In this document: positions 36,801-47,363 of the stretch, one piece after another | Position numbering within the stretch: the stretch's first letter is position 1 | Layout of the letters: each line of letters begins with the position of its first letter | Source of the DNA: Onchidella celtica | Taxonomy: Eukaryota > Mollusca > Gastropoda > Systellommatophora > Onchidiidae | Length of the DNA: 64,000 nt | Direction of reading: 5' to 3' | Assembly: GCA_963931925.1 (NCBI GenBank) | Contig: OZ007572.1 | Coordinates: forward strand, 27,215,191-27,279,190 | Program-made: the position numbers and the translations under genes | Notes under the pieces: model-generated | Told to the model about the DNA's origin: nothing | Databases searched by the model: none | The model's input: the letters and a program-made list of their open reading frames with translations, nothing else

Positions 36801-37769
36801 GGTCCTAACATGTCGGAGTTGTCACCCATGCAGCACCCAAAACTGTAGGATTTACCTAGGCCAATTGTTCTTCTTTTCATCTCCTCCTTTTTTTTTTTTT
36901 TTCCCATCTTATATTTTGCCAATATTTCTCTGCATGATCCTTAACCGAATGATTTCTGTCCGAAATTGTGGTATTTGCTGCCGTTTTTTTTTTTTTCGCT
37001 TCTCCCAGGTTTTAAAACTTCTTGCATTTTCGTTTGCCATGGTGAGCGGTATTTTGTAAAGCAAACGAAGTTGTTGACAAGACGAAGATTTGCCGATGAA
37101 GAATAGTTTAAGAGGTGTCACTGTCAGAAAATAATCTAGTACCATTCCTGCCCCTTATAAACTCACTCTTGTAACAAACCAACCATTCAAAGTATATTTT
37201 GAAAAATGTGATTTTAAAATGTGTTTAAGGATATTTAGAGAAGGGACGTAAGACTACTGTTTTCAATCGTAATCGTGAGATTCCTCAAGAGAAATTTAAA
37301 ATTCCTGACATTTTGCCTAATATGTTTTTCTCTGTTACTGTACGTGGTGCTAGCGTGGAATTTGAACAAATATGTTGGCGATCCGAAACACTTTATGTCT
37401 GTGTGATCATCAAAATACATATTAATTATTTATATCTTGAAATGTGTTTTATCTCATTACGCTTTTAATGACTTTTGTTTATGTTGATAGTTATCACTTT
37501 TTTTTTTCTTTCTGAATATTTTTTTGCCTTTTTTTAAAAAATATATTTTTAACTCTTTGATTTTTTTTTTTTGTGCTATTGTTCAGCCACTCACTCTTGC
37601 TCTTTCTCGGCTTTGTTGTTACACAGTTATTAGAGAGAGGAAAAACAGCATACAAACAAATAAACAAAAAAAATGTCGTTAACTCTTGTTTGACCCAGAC
37701 TCGCTCTATCCTGAACACGATTGTGATAATAAAAGACATTTTATTATATATTTTGACTTTGTGCATATA
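30858..37769. other. Long AT-rich stretch, no gene recognised
   Basis: About 7 kb with few dispersed repeats compared with the rest of the window. Short frames on both strands lack domains. T/A-rich runs are at 34076-34090, 36073-36086 and 36890-36903. Part of it could be a long Elk 3' UTR (AATAAA at 35371-35376), which only transcript data could show. Confidence 0.45.
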
Positions 37770-37771
37770 TC

Positions 37772-37915
37772 TTTCTGTGTGTGTATGTGTGTGTGTGTGT
37801 GTGTTTCTGTCTGTCTGTCTGCCTCTTTCACCCTCTCTGCCTCACTCTCTCTCTGTCTCACTCTCTGTCTCTCTGTCTGTCTCTCTGTGTGTGTCTCTCT
37901 CTTTCTTTCTCTCTC
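37772..37915. repeat. GT then CT/CTGT microsatellite
   Basis: (GT)n at about 37774-37804, then (CTGT)n and (CT)n to 37915. Confidence 0.9.
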
Positions 37916-37924
37916 GCTCCCGCA

Positions 37925-38050
37925 GGTGGTTGGCGGGCACTTCTGGTAGGGTCCCCTACTATCCTCTCATATTCTGTCTATCTTCTCGCTTCTTCCCAGC
38001 ACTATATGACCGTTATCGTGTCGACGTGCTTTCTCCAAACTCTTAACTCA
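37925..38050 (+). repeat. SINE-like dispersed repeat, copy 4
   Basis: GGTGGTTGGCGGGCACTTCT, TATTCTGTCTATCTTCTCGC, a CCGTTATCGTGTCGACGTGC block, TTTCTCCAAACTC tail. It retains the core block most clearly. Confidence 0.55.
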
Positions 38051-38130
38051 CTCCAAACTCTCCCTTCCTCATCTCTCTCCTCTTACTCCAGTCTCTCCGC
38101 CTCTCTCTTTCTCTCCCCCCCCCCCTCCCA
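38051..38130. repeat. CT-rich tract with C run
   Basis: Pyrimidine-only tract ending in about ten C residues near 38117-38127. Confidence 0.8.
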
Positions 38131-38374
38131 CTCTCGCGTTCCGTGAATATTGTGTCTTCATAATTATAATATCAGTGTGATTTTCACACGTTTCATTTTA
38201 TTACCTGGTGGTTAACCAATAAACGTAACCAGTTATTTATAACTAAACTTGAAGGAAGGTTCTTCGTGTTTTTCTGGGAACACGCAACAACGACAAAAAT
38301 TGATCACATTTTCTCTTCCTGTCCATATTATTATTTTAGTCACCTTTCACTTTCTTCCTGATCTCTCCATCCTA

Positions 38375-39575
38375 GGTTGTATGACATTTGGAGCACTATT
38401 GCAGTTCAAAGAAAGCCGGCATGTGACATTTGGAGCACTAGCATTTTAATCAACCTGTTGACTATCGATTACTGTACGAATATTTTGCAATAACTTGCGG
38501 AGGGTACACAGGGATAGAAAGTTTCTTTATAGGCCAAATACACTCTCCGTCAGTCAATTCCAGATGTATAGAGACTAGTTAACGTTAGCAAAGTGTTTGT
38601 TGAAGCGTTTTAAAACTTACAAAATTTGTTTGAAATTATTTGGATATCAGGATATATTAGAATCCAAATATAGATTATTGTAAGCATAACTGAACAAAGA
38701 AACATGTTAAATAGTCCATTATTTATCCAACGGTTGGTTTTATATTTCACATTTTTTTCGTTAAAATGTTGGAGCCGTGAGCGGTTTGAATAAATGTTTT
38801 TTTTCCTTTAATAAACATTTTCCGTCTGCGTTTATACAGACTTGGGGCTGTCTCTTGAAGAGGCGCTCATTAATAATGTTTATTTTATTGGGTTTTTAAA
38901 AAATTTTTTTATAATAACTGGTTGAACAAAATAGATAATCTACACGAGACTTCACACTGTTGTCGAAGGCAGCGAGATGTGGCAAATCGTCTGTATCTAC
39001 TGAAGTATGGTTATATTTCCATTACTGAGGATGTCTGGGTTGATTTAATCCAGTCTCTTTTCTTCACATCTGTTGGTCTGGCTCCACAGTTTTGTGGAGG
39101 GAATTGGGCACAGAGATCAGGATGGCCACAAATGTCACAAACAGTGGCCATGGACAAGGACAAGGACAAGAACAACAACAATAACAATAATGATGATAAA
39201 ATAATAATACCTGTAATAAAAATAATAATAATAATAACAACAACAACAACATCATCATTATCGTCATCATTTACAGACCAGTCTTTTTTTTTTTTTACCT
39301 AATTCATAATGATGATGATGATGATGAGCAGAACAAAATTTGTTGAGTGTAAAGGATAGAAATTTTTTTTTCAATAGATTTGCGACTTGATGTTGATATG
39401 GGTCCGTGAAATTGTAATCGATTACCAGCAACGTTGTAGGTGCTCCAAATGTAATACTGAAATTTTATTAATTTTTGGTAGTGCTCCAAATGTCATACTG
39501 CAATTTGACCTAGATTTAGACAGTGCTCCAAATGTCATATTTTAAAAATTTTGGTGCTCCAAACGTCATGCTACC
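38375..39575. mobile_element. 1.2-kb DNA transposon with 8-bp TSD and inverted subterminal motif clusters
   Basis: The element is bounded by identical 8-mers CCATCCTA (38367-38374 and 39576-39583). Its left end GGTTGTATGACATTTGGAGC and right end on the complement GGTAGCATGACGTTTGGAGC form a 22-bp TIR with 3 mismatches. The core TGACATTTGGAGCAC occurs twice at the left (38382, 38424) and four times inverted at the right (about 39440, 39481, 39523, 39553), roughly 40 bp apart. An 8-bp duplication fits hAT, P or Merlin-type elements; which one is undecided. The interior has only a 126-codon frame without transposase motifs and an ACA/ATA microsatellite, so it is probably non-autonomous. Confidence 0.8.
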
Positions 39576-39599
39576 CCATCCTATGCTCTCGTATTCGCG

Positions 39600-39785
39600 A
39601 CCTCAGCTCTTGTACGTTCTGTCTCCGTTTTCTGAAAAACTGGAGATCTTACGGTATGTAGAGGAGTTATAATAAATGCACTCTTTGACACTGGTTTAAA
39701 ATGCGTAGTGGCTCTAATCAAGCTGTTTCACAGTTCCGATTATTCTGACTTTTTAATCACAATACCAAAGCATAGATGTTCTACA
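39600..39785 (+). mobile_element. hAT-like MITE, copy C (partial)
   Basis: CTCTTGTACGTTCTGTCTCC, CTGAAAAACTGGAGATC, TGGTTTAAAATGCG, AAGCTGTTTCACAGTTCCGA and ACAATACCAAAGC match copies A and B in order. The right arm is missing. It sits immediately outside the right target duplication of the 1.2-kb transposon. Confidence 0.6.
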
Positions 39786-40440
39786 CTGACTGCTTAAGTA
39801 CTCTGTTCCTCCTGGCCGACTGAACACACACGCTTCCTGCTTTGCTCTGCTCCTCTGGCAGTTTGTTAGAGCCTTTAACTCTCTGGGATTCCATTTCTGC
39901 ATGTGGGAAAAATACTGATTTTATGATAATTTGTTCACTGGGGCATAATGTTGGGGTTTTCGTTTGGGTGATTTCTTGTATTAAAATAACTTTCGCTCGT
40001 CCTGAGTTCTTGTGGGAACTGCCGCCGAGCGATAAATTTCTGTGTATCACTGGTAACACACAGGGCCTACAGGGTTAAAATTGTTGTTACTGGAACGTAT
40101 CATGATTAGTGAGAAGATTCTTAGATCCTGCCTGTAAACATGTTCACACTGGATAGCAATGTCTGTTGATGGTGACAGAACGATTTCTTTCATCAAAACA
40201 GCTTTTACAAATTAAATCCAGTATTAACCGAGTTCTCACTGTATCTGATAACACAGAAATAGAAAAATAAATAAATAAAGATAAATAGGTAAGTAAATAA
40301 ATAAATAGATAAACAAAGAAAGAAAGAAAAGGGTTTGTTTTGAGAAATGTTATGGGGAAGAAAATAGGAAATTGATATGAATTTGTTTTTTTTCGCGTGA
40401 TTCAAATAGTCGGGATGAAGGAACATTTTTGTTTATGTGA
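39786..40440. other. Non-coding spacer
   Basis: TAAA-type steps near 40262-40310; no gene supported. Confidence 0.5.
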
Positions 40441-40660
40441 ATATATAAGAAACGTCCAACATAGCAATAACTCACGTACACCTACCTACTTGTCTGTCTG
40501 TCTTCCAGTTTGTCTCTGTGTCTTCGTTTCTGTCTGCATAATTATCTTATTACGTCTGCGGAAATAATTCACACTGTGAGGTTATGAGGACGATTCAACT
40601 GATTACATAAAATGGGAAGACAACCAAGGATAAACAGTAACGACATAATTATATAGGTTA
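40441..40660 (+). repeat. Dispersed repeat X, copy 1
   Basis: GTACACCTACCTACTTGTCT, TGTGAGG(T)TATGAGGA, ATAAAATGGGAAGACAACCA + AGGATAAACAGTAACG recur at 41790-42000. Includes a short CTGT run. Confidence 0.65.
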
Positions 40661-40705
40661 TCTCCCTCTTGTGGGCGAATCGATCGATACAAACAGACGC
40701 CAGCA

Positions 40706-40894
40706 CTACGACGTTACTGGCCAAGAAATGATCAAACTATTCCCCCAACTCGTCTCGGTATTGATTTTTGATAGGATGAATGTAGCTAGATCCAGTTTCT
40801 CTCTCAGAACATGTACTGTGTAGCACTGTCCATTAATCTGTGTAGTTACGTATTGTAAAACTGGCAAAATAAATGTATTATATAAGGTTTTCAA
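40706..40894 (-). mobile_element. Possible LINE reverse-transcriptase fragment
   Basis: The minus-strand frame begins MKTLYNTFILPVLQY, resembling the LY.T.I.P.L.Y region near the end of LINE reverse transcriptases. The similarity fades after that. No adjacent RT motifs were found, so the call is tentative. Confidence 0.3.
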
Positions 40895-41211
40895 CAGAGA
40901 CTCCTAACGAAGCATCTTTGTCTAAGCCTGAGTACAATATATATAGACGATTTGCCACGTGAGGATTCTAGGCAGGCTTGGCAATGGGGATACTTCGTTC
41001 AATCAGAACCTTTGACCTTCACTCGGCCAGAAGCGGGTTCCAACCCCGCAGCGTCCCTTAGCGCCGTCCTGTCCTAAACTTTTTTTTAAAAACAAAATTG
41101 TTATATTTGTATAGGCCTAAATAAATAACACAGGCAAATAACGTAATAATTCTTTCCCTTGTTATTCTTTGTCTTTTTCCTTATTGTGTTGTTCCTTTTT
41201 TGTAGCGCTGT
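40895..41211. other. Non-coding; possible decayed tRNA-like stretch
   Basis: GCGGGTTCCAACCCCGC near 41033-41049 looks like a T-arm with B-box, but the A box and other arms are unclear. Confidence 0.3.
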
Positions 41212-41400
41212 TTCCCCTCCCCTTTCCTCCATCTCTCTCCCTTCCTCCCCCTTTCTCTCTCTCCCTCCATTTCTTTCTAGCTCTCTCTTTCTCTCTTTCC
41301 CTCTCTCCCTCTGTCTTATGTTCGCACTTTCTTCCACTGGTTCTCTCCCTCTTTCTCTTTCTCCCTCCCTCCCTCCCTCTCTCCCTCCCTTACAGCTTTG
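41212..41400. repeat. CT-rich pyrimidine tract
   Basis: Interrupted (CT)n/(CCCT)n; the opposing 80-106 codon frames here are compositional. Confidence 0.9.
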
Positions 41401-41789
41401 AAAGAAAAAAAAAAAGGACAATGAAAAAGTGCACCTATCTCATAGTGTCTGGAACTACATTTCTTTTTTATAAGGAATTTACCTGGTCAGAAACTGAGAA
41501 AATATTTCTTGCCCACTTTGTCTGTCCGTAGATTTGTATTGTTTCGTTGTTTTGTTTTTTTGTGTGTGCAAATGTAAACACATCTTAATGAAAGTTCATA
41601 AAGGCTATTTTAAACATGGCGCTATGATCTCACTAACAAACTGAATAAATGAAAAATAAATTAAATAAATGCGTTAAGCTTGAGCAATGCTAGGAGGTAA
41701 AAAGGACAATTAAAATGAATATCATTATTACATGATCCAAACAGTTGAGAAGAATTAGCAATATTGTTTTGCAATGTGAATACAATAAA
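41401..41789. other. Non-coding spacer
   Basis: No supported feature. Confidence 0.5.
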
Positions 41790-42145
41790 CTTCCAACATT
41801 GTACATGTAGTAACTTACGTACACCTATCTACCTGTCTGTCTGTCTTCCTGTCTGTCTCTCTGTCTTTTCTTCCGTATGCATCTATTTATCTTAAAGTAT
41901 GACTCCGAAAATGATCTCCATTTGAGATTGTGAGGACAGTAAAGCATATTGCATAAAATGGGAAGATAACCAAGGATAAACAGTAACGCAGTAATGATAC
42001 ATGTAATGCCAATTAACTTGTTAAGTGGAAGTCGTCATCCATCCCCACCCCACCCTCCCCGAAGTCTCGTCAAATACATTATAATGTTATAATATTTAAT
42101 AATGTCGACTTATTTGAGTGGATTAGTTGTGACTTGTGCAATATA
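41790..42145 (+). repeat. Dispersed repeat X, long copy
   Basis: The first part matches 40441-40660. The second part (42007-42145: AAGTGGAAGTCGTCATCCAT, CCACCCTCCCCGAA, TAATGTCGACTTATTTGAGT + GGATTAGTTGTGACTTGTGC) matches 46203-46332. One family with two partial copies and one longer copy is the simplest reading. Confidence 0.65.
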
Positions 42146-42732
42146 TATTTATAGGCTAAACGATGTTCCTCCAAAATCTGAGAGAGGTGGTCAGTAATAA
42201 TCAGTAATGGTATAGAACGGATTGGCAGATGTATCAGAATTGGGTAATGGAGGCATACAAAATCATGCATCCTTTTATTATTTAAATTTGGAGACATTCA
42301 GTGTGGTAAAGCAGGAGCCAAATTTACAGGGGGACAAAAGAGGTACCGTAACAGCGCGCACACATTTACCTCTTTCTATACGTAATCTGATATTTTGTAG
42401 AATTTGGGGATCAGCGGTTAAAAGGCCTTTCGTGATTACATTGAAGGTCTTACTTCCTTTATGATACGATAATTTTATTCTGCTGTGTTCTGAACAAACC
42501 ACTGCACATGCAAAAACAGAGTGTTTACAGGAGATGCAAAACAAAAACAAAACAAAACAAAAAACTCGCATTGCTCTCTACTTTATTCTTCGTCCAGTTT
42601 TCATTCAGTGATTACTGGAAGAAACTACATGTACAAGTCGCACTAAAGTAGAACCCAGATGGAAAAATAGAGCCCATTCTATAAACTGGTCATGTTAATA
42701 AGTGAATTTGACCAAGAAGGGCATATAGGTTT
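42146..42732. other. Non-coding spacer
   Basis: Opposing 80- and 97-codon frames near 42222-42571 lack family features. Confidence 0.45.
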
Positions 42733-43590
42733 CTAACCTAAAATGGCAGAATTATCCGTACAATCACTGTTCAACGTGTCAACAATTTCATGCAGCCTGT
42801 CCACGTACACGGCACTGGAAATGTTGTCAACAAATTCACCATGTTTTCTTTCTTTCCATTTGACTTTCGTTCTCACTTGTGCATTGTCTTCAAATTCTTT
42901 CATCATATTTACAATGGTGCTTACAAAACCGAAGCTAAGGGACATGATAAGAAAATTCAATCATAGCGCCCACCTCAAAAGCAGATAACATAATTATACA
43001 AAGCAGATTTTGAACATAAGACATAATCTATAACAATTTGCCCGTTTTTGTTACAAAACGTCAGTTTTCCCATTGCTTTTTGTCCTGTCCTGCTCTTCCA
43101 TTCAAAATCAATAGATCACTCATTTCACATAATCTGATTAATATCTGACCATATTCATTCACTCCTGTCTTCATTAACTCTGTGCACTAACAGGTCACAA
43201 TTAATGATATCATCTTCATCGATTCCATGCCAATTGTTTAAAACATCATTCCATCAATATTGTCACATAAACTTACATCATCTAACAATCCTGTTCTTAC
43301 GTTCAGATCTCCAACTACAACAAAACTACTACAGTCACACAACTCAGCAACTGTCTGTTCCAGCATCTCATTCCTATCTATCCCGTGTGCGACATAGATG
43401 GTTTATTATAAGAAAAAATGACGTATAAATCTTCATGAAATCCAAAAAAATTGTTTTGAACACTCAAAAACCAAACCGTCTTCAAAATCCCATTTATATT
43501 CAGTCACTCACACCCAGATCTCCTTTTTTAAGAAAGCAAACTAAACCCCCTGAATCCCTGAATAGGGAAAAGTTGTCCAAGATTGTGTTA
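42733..43590 (-). mobile_element. LINE fragment: endonuclease domain of a non-LTR retrotransposon
   Basis: Read on the minus strand, successive pieces show GGLVCFLKKEI, then FVVVGDLNVRTGLLDD (the G-D-[FL]-N-[AV]-R-T motif of LINE AP-like endonucleases), NEYGQILIRLCEMSDLLILN + GRAGQD, TGK.., and VGAMIEFSYHVPLSFGFVST (the final [SD]HxP[LI] motif). Motif order and spacing fit the C-terminal two thirds of the endonuclease. The pieces lie in different frames with stops, so this is an old inactive copy; reverse-transcriptase motifs do not follow. It may belong with the LINE tails at 4954-5198 and 43831-44072. Confidence 0.75.
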
Positions 43591-43736
43591 GCGATTCATT
43601 AAAAATGTTAAACTAAAAAAAAAAAAAAAACACGTTTTACCAATCACCACGTGCGCAAATAATTGAAAAAAAAAAATGGTACAGAAGAGACCTTTTCGTT
43701 CACCCTTAGATTCAGAACATACACGTACAGTTTATT

Positions 43737-43807
43737 GCATTGCTTTCCAATTAACCATTTTCCATATAATATATCAATATGGAAAATGGTTAATTGGAAA
43801 GCAATGC
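43737..43807. repeat. Perfect 31-bp inverted repeat with 9-base loop
   Basis: The left arm 43737-43767 (GCATTGCTTTCCAATTAACC...) is an exact complement of the right arm 43777-43807 (...GGTTAATTGGAAAGCAATGC); loop AATATATCA. Transcribed RNA would fold into a perfect stem. Confidence 0.95.
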
Positions 43808-43830
43808 TTTACAACAATTAATTGAAATTA

Positions 43831-44072
43831 TATAGTTGAAATGGTATGGACATAATAATTATGACAAGAGCCGGACCATCCTCCAAGGTACAGTTCAGGG
43901 AAGGAGGAGACGGGGCAGTCAAAGAAAGAAATGGACGGACAATATTACTGAATAGACAGGGGAAACCTTTGCCACAACACAGGCCCTTGCCCTATAGCCG
44001 CTAGAGGTGGAGGCAGTTGATGAGACGCTCACGAGTGCAGTGCCCCCCACGACTCCGGAAGAAATTTAATAT
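43831..44072 (+). mobile_element. LINE 3' fragment, second copy
   Basis: The translation includes LKWYGH, RTILQGTVQGRRRRGSQRKK, W-T-D-N-I-T-E, TGETFATTQALAL: the same C-terminal LINE tail as at 4954-5198 and more complete. A stop lies between N-I-T-E and T-G-E. Upstream reverse-transcriptase sequence is absent. Confidence 0.65.
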
Positions 44073-44266
44073 TTTAATGATTTACTCGAATAATTGATGT
44101 CAGTATTGCAAAAGTTAATTGAATTCGATTGGTTTATATTGAAATTCTTTTCTTTTTGCTTTTCTCTTAAAAGCAGTCAAATGGCACTTAGATTTCCTCT
44201 AATACTTATAGGCGACGCTCTTGATCGATTAAATATATACAAAAAGCAACCCTTTATCAAATCCCA

Positions 44267-44400
44267 CGCGTAGGGTTGACGTCAAACTTGCTAATAGGAA
44301 TGACATCATTACTACATAGATCTGCTGGTTACGACATCGCACCGACATGGGTTTTTGAAGGGATCCGACCCTATGTTAACCTTACCAACCCTACGGAAAT
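44267..44400 (+). mobile_element. Short MITE-like repeat Y, copy 1
   Basis: Begins GCGTAGGGTTGACGTCAAAC and ends ...AACCTTACCAACCCTACGG; CGTAGGGTTG and CAACCCTACG are inverted, giving a 10-11 bp TIR. The interior ATAGGAATGACATCATTACTA + CATAGATCTGCTGGTTACGACATCGCACCGAC is shared with 46469-46580 and 47121-47232. Confidence 0.6.
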
Positions 44401-46202
44401 CCTATACAAATCTACATCGCATTATTGTAGGGGGGCCAGCTGGGTAAATTCTCAACCTAAAATGTAACTGAGTTTTGCAACAAGGACACGAAACTGAATA
44501 ATAACTCTGCTTTGTTTGTTTCTTTATTGGTTTTTACAATTTCTTAAGCAAGCCATGATCTGGCCTACTTTCGTCAGTTCTTCAAACATTTCTCACTCAT
44601 TTACAACCTTCATTCACTCACTCACCCCCTCTCATTGAACTCACGAACGCACACATTCGCCACTACTCACGAGAACGGAGACATCCAGCGACTCCCTCTG
44701 AATCAGGCTCATTCCATGAAATGTCAACCAGAAAGAGAAAATACGGAATTTGAAATATCAAATAAAAAAATTCTTGATATAACTTCTAAAATGGTTTGTT
44801 GACAAGGAAATGTCTTCAGAGGAAGAAAACAAACTGGATTTCACAATTTTACCGCATGTTTTCTAAGAACAATATTTCATGCTGAGAAGAAGCAAGAATA
44901 TTCAATACAATTTGAAGTTTTATGTTAAATAACAAGTAACTGATGTGATCCTTCATATATTGTCCCTTCATATATTGCACTGACATTTTGATAAAGCAAA
45001 AATAATAAGAAAATTGTATTTCTGACTCAGGTTTTGACTAAAAAGAATCCAACAGACACTACTGATTGTGTGTAAAACACATCACACTTTGCATGATAAA
45101 GTTTTTCTCTAGCAATAAATATTTTCAGACAGATCACAACCAATTACAAACAAACATAATTTATTACTGTAAACTGTTAAACATTCAAGCTTAAATCCAA
45201 AACTTAATCTTATTCCTGAAAAAAATGGCACTTGAAAGGTGAAGAAAGTCAGACAGTTATTAAAAAACTAATGAAAATATAGATCACGGCCTTTTTTTTT
45301 TTTTTTTCGCCCAGATCGTCTAAAAATGTAAGAATTATGAGATACAGAATTTCATAGCAGTCATTTACAAGTAGAGCATAAAAATTTAGGTGAAATTCTT
45401 TGATTACATTCACAGAAATTCCAGAAAATGTTACTTAAAATCACTTTTCATGATTGTAACACACGACACACTACATGTATATTAAGTATCATGTTGACTT
45501 AGATCTTACTTTCAAGTTTTTAAATTACTAATAAAAACCTTTAAAATGGCCATTTTTTTTAATTGTCGAAAAGGTTTAAATGACAAATATCTCATTTAAT
45601 GATTAATTTGTTCTGAAGATACATGTAGCATGGTGAAAACCCGGTATTCGAGTGTAACACACGCCACATGGAATGGGCCATCAGATGCCTTGTTTTCCAT
45701 TCCCCGAAATGGGTCAAGGTTTTTTTTCTCATGAAATGACAACTAAAGCGTGCGTTTCACGCCCAATCCATTTCTTCAAAACCATGGAAAATAACGGTCT
45801 TTTGCGTGCTGTTTGTGAAGTTCTAAGCAATTTAATCTTGTTTCTGCTGATATAGATACAGATGAAGGCAAGTGTCTTTTCCAAAGACTTCTTGCTGCTG
45901 TAGGCTCGCGGATGTACACTTAATCCATTAAAAAAAAAACCCTTTCCAGAAGTTTGGGAGTAGGAGATCTCACAGCTTTATCTACGATCAAGGGTGAGTG
46001 TGTTTTCCAGAATGACATACTGTGTGCTTATTGTCTAATTACCTTTATAGACTGATTACCTATTACTTTTGTAGGAAGAGACAATAATGATAACTCGAGT
46101 TTAAAAAAAAATATTGATGAAATATTCGCCTATGTTTTTTTTATATTTGAAATGGGGGTTGGAGGAGCACTCTAAATACATGTACCGTATCAGTTTTGAC
46201 AA
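44401..46202. other. Non-coding AT-rich stretch
   Basis: No gene supported. A T run at 45293-45307 and a CATATATTG doublet near 44955-44978 are the only structure seen. Confidence 0.5.
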
Positions 46203-46332
46203 TATGCCAATTAAGTGGAAGTCGTCATCCATCCCCATCCCACCCTCCCCGAAATCTCGTCAAATACATAATTATAATGTTATATTTAATAATGTCGACT
46301 TATTTGAGTGGATTAGTTGTGACTTGTGCACG
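46203..46332 (+). repeat. Dispersed repeat X, partial copy
   Basis: Matches 42007-42145 closely from AAGTGGAAGTCGTCATCCAT to TTAGTTGTGACTTGTGCA. Confidence 0.7.
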
Positions 46333-46468
46333 CTTCATCTGAAGGGTCAAAGGAAATTATATTAATAACATAATCAAATTTAACTTTTTCCTTTGTTGTC
46401 GTTTTATGCTACTGGATTTCCAGCTTCGTTCATGTCAATCCTTCTCCAACAAGCAACCTTAGGGAAAT

Positions 46469-46580
46469 CTGAGGCGTAGGACTGACGTCAAGTTTGCACA
46501 TAGGATGACATCGTTCCTACGTAGATCCGCTGGTTACTACATCGCACCGACGTCGGTTTGATGCAGAAAATCTCCCTTAC
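46469..46580 (+). mobile_element. Short MITE-like repeat Y, copy 2
   Basis: GCGTAGGACTGACGTCAAGT, CATAGGATGACATCGTTCCT, GATCCGCTGGTTACTACATC; ends near CCCTTACGG. Confidence 0.6.
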
Positions 46581-47120
46581 GGTAATTTACGTTGGATTGA
46601 CATAAGATTATTGGCTGGGTTAAAGGCGACATTTAGCACACCGCATACTAGCGTGGAACAGTGACTGGTGAAACAATAATAAACGAATTATTTCATCTGC
46701 TGATTTGATCATCCAGCATTGCTGTTTAATTTGCATTTTACTATTTGAATTAAAAAAATTTGGCTCCAATTAGCTTCTGAAACGAAAACGACGCTTTGCG
46801 TGTCTCCAAAGCCTATTTATCAGGAAATAGGCAGTTTTATCAGTGTAAAATGTTGTGTTATCTAGCAAGACAATTTTGATTTAATGGTAACTAGAATATG
46901 CATATGGATTAGATTTTGATACAAGGTAAGCATGCAAACACTGTGTCGTACCGTACTGCTTAATCTTCAGCAGCTCTAACGATGCAGGTCGCTGTTGTCC
47001 TGTGACGGCAATACACTATTTAACAAGTATGCATACATGTATATATCTCTGAAATCCCAAATTATTCATCATGTAATAACCTAACAACGAATATTTCATG
47101 TTAAATACATTCCCAGCCAG
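46581..47120. other. Non-coding spacer
   Basis: No supported feature. Confidence 0.5.
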
Positions 47121-47232
47121 TGACCCTATGGAAATCCGACTCAAGTTTGCACATAAGAATGACATCGTTCCTGCGTAGGTCTACCGGTCACAACATTGCG
47201 TTGATGTTGGACCGATGTAGGGAACCTGCCCC
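47121..47232 (+). mobile_element. Short MITE-like repeat Y, copy 3
   Basis: CAAGTTTGCACATAAGAATG + ACATCGTTCCTGCGTAGGTC, CATTGCG, ending near CCCCTGCGG. More diverged than copies 1 and 2. It lies about 130 bp before the LTR element. Confidence 0.55.
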
Positions 47233-47363
47233 TGCGGTATATTATACTTTCTTTTTTTTAAAATACTTTTTCATGTTCTGCAAGCATAAAGAGAGTTGCT
47301 ACCACTTCAAACTTAAAGGAATCTACTAAAAAAACTATTATAATAGGTGCTGAGACGTATAGG

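Noticed and set aside
41033-41049. tRNA gene or SINE head
   Set aside because: Only a T-arm-like hairpin is convincing; acceptor and D arms do not pair.
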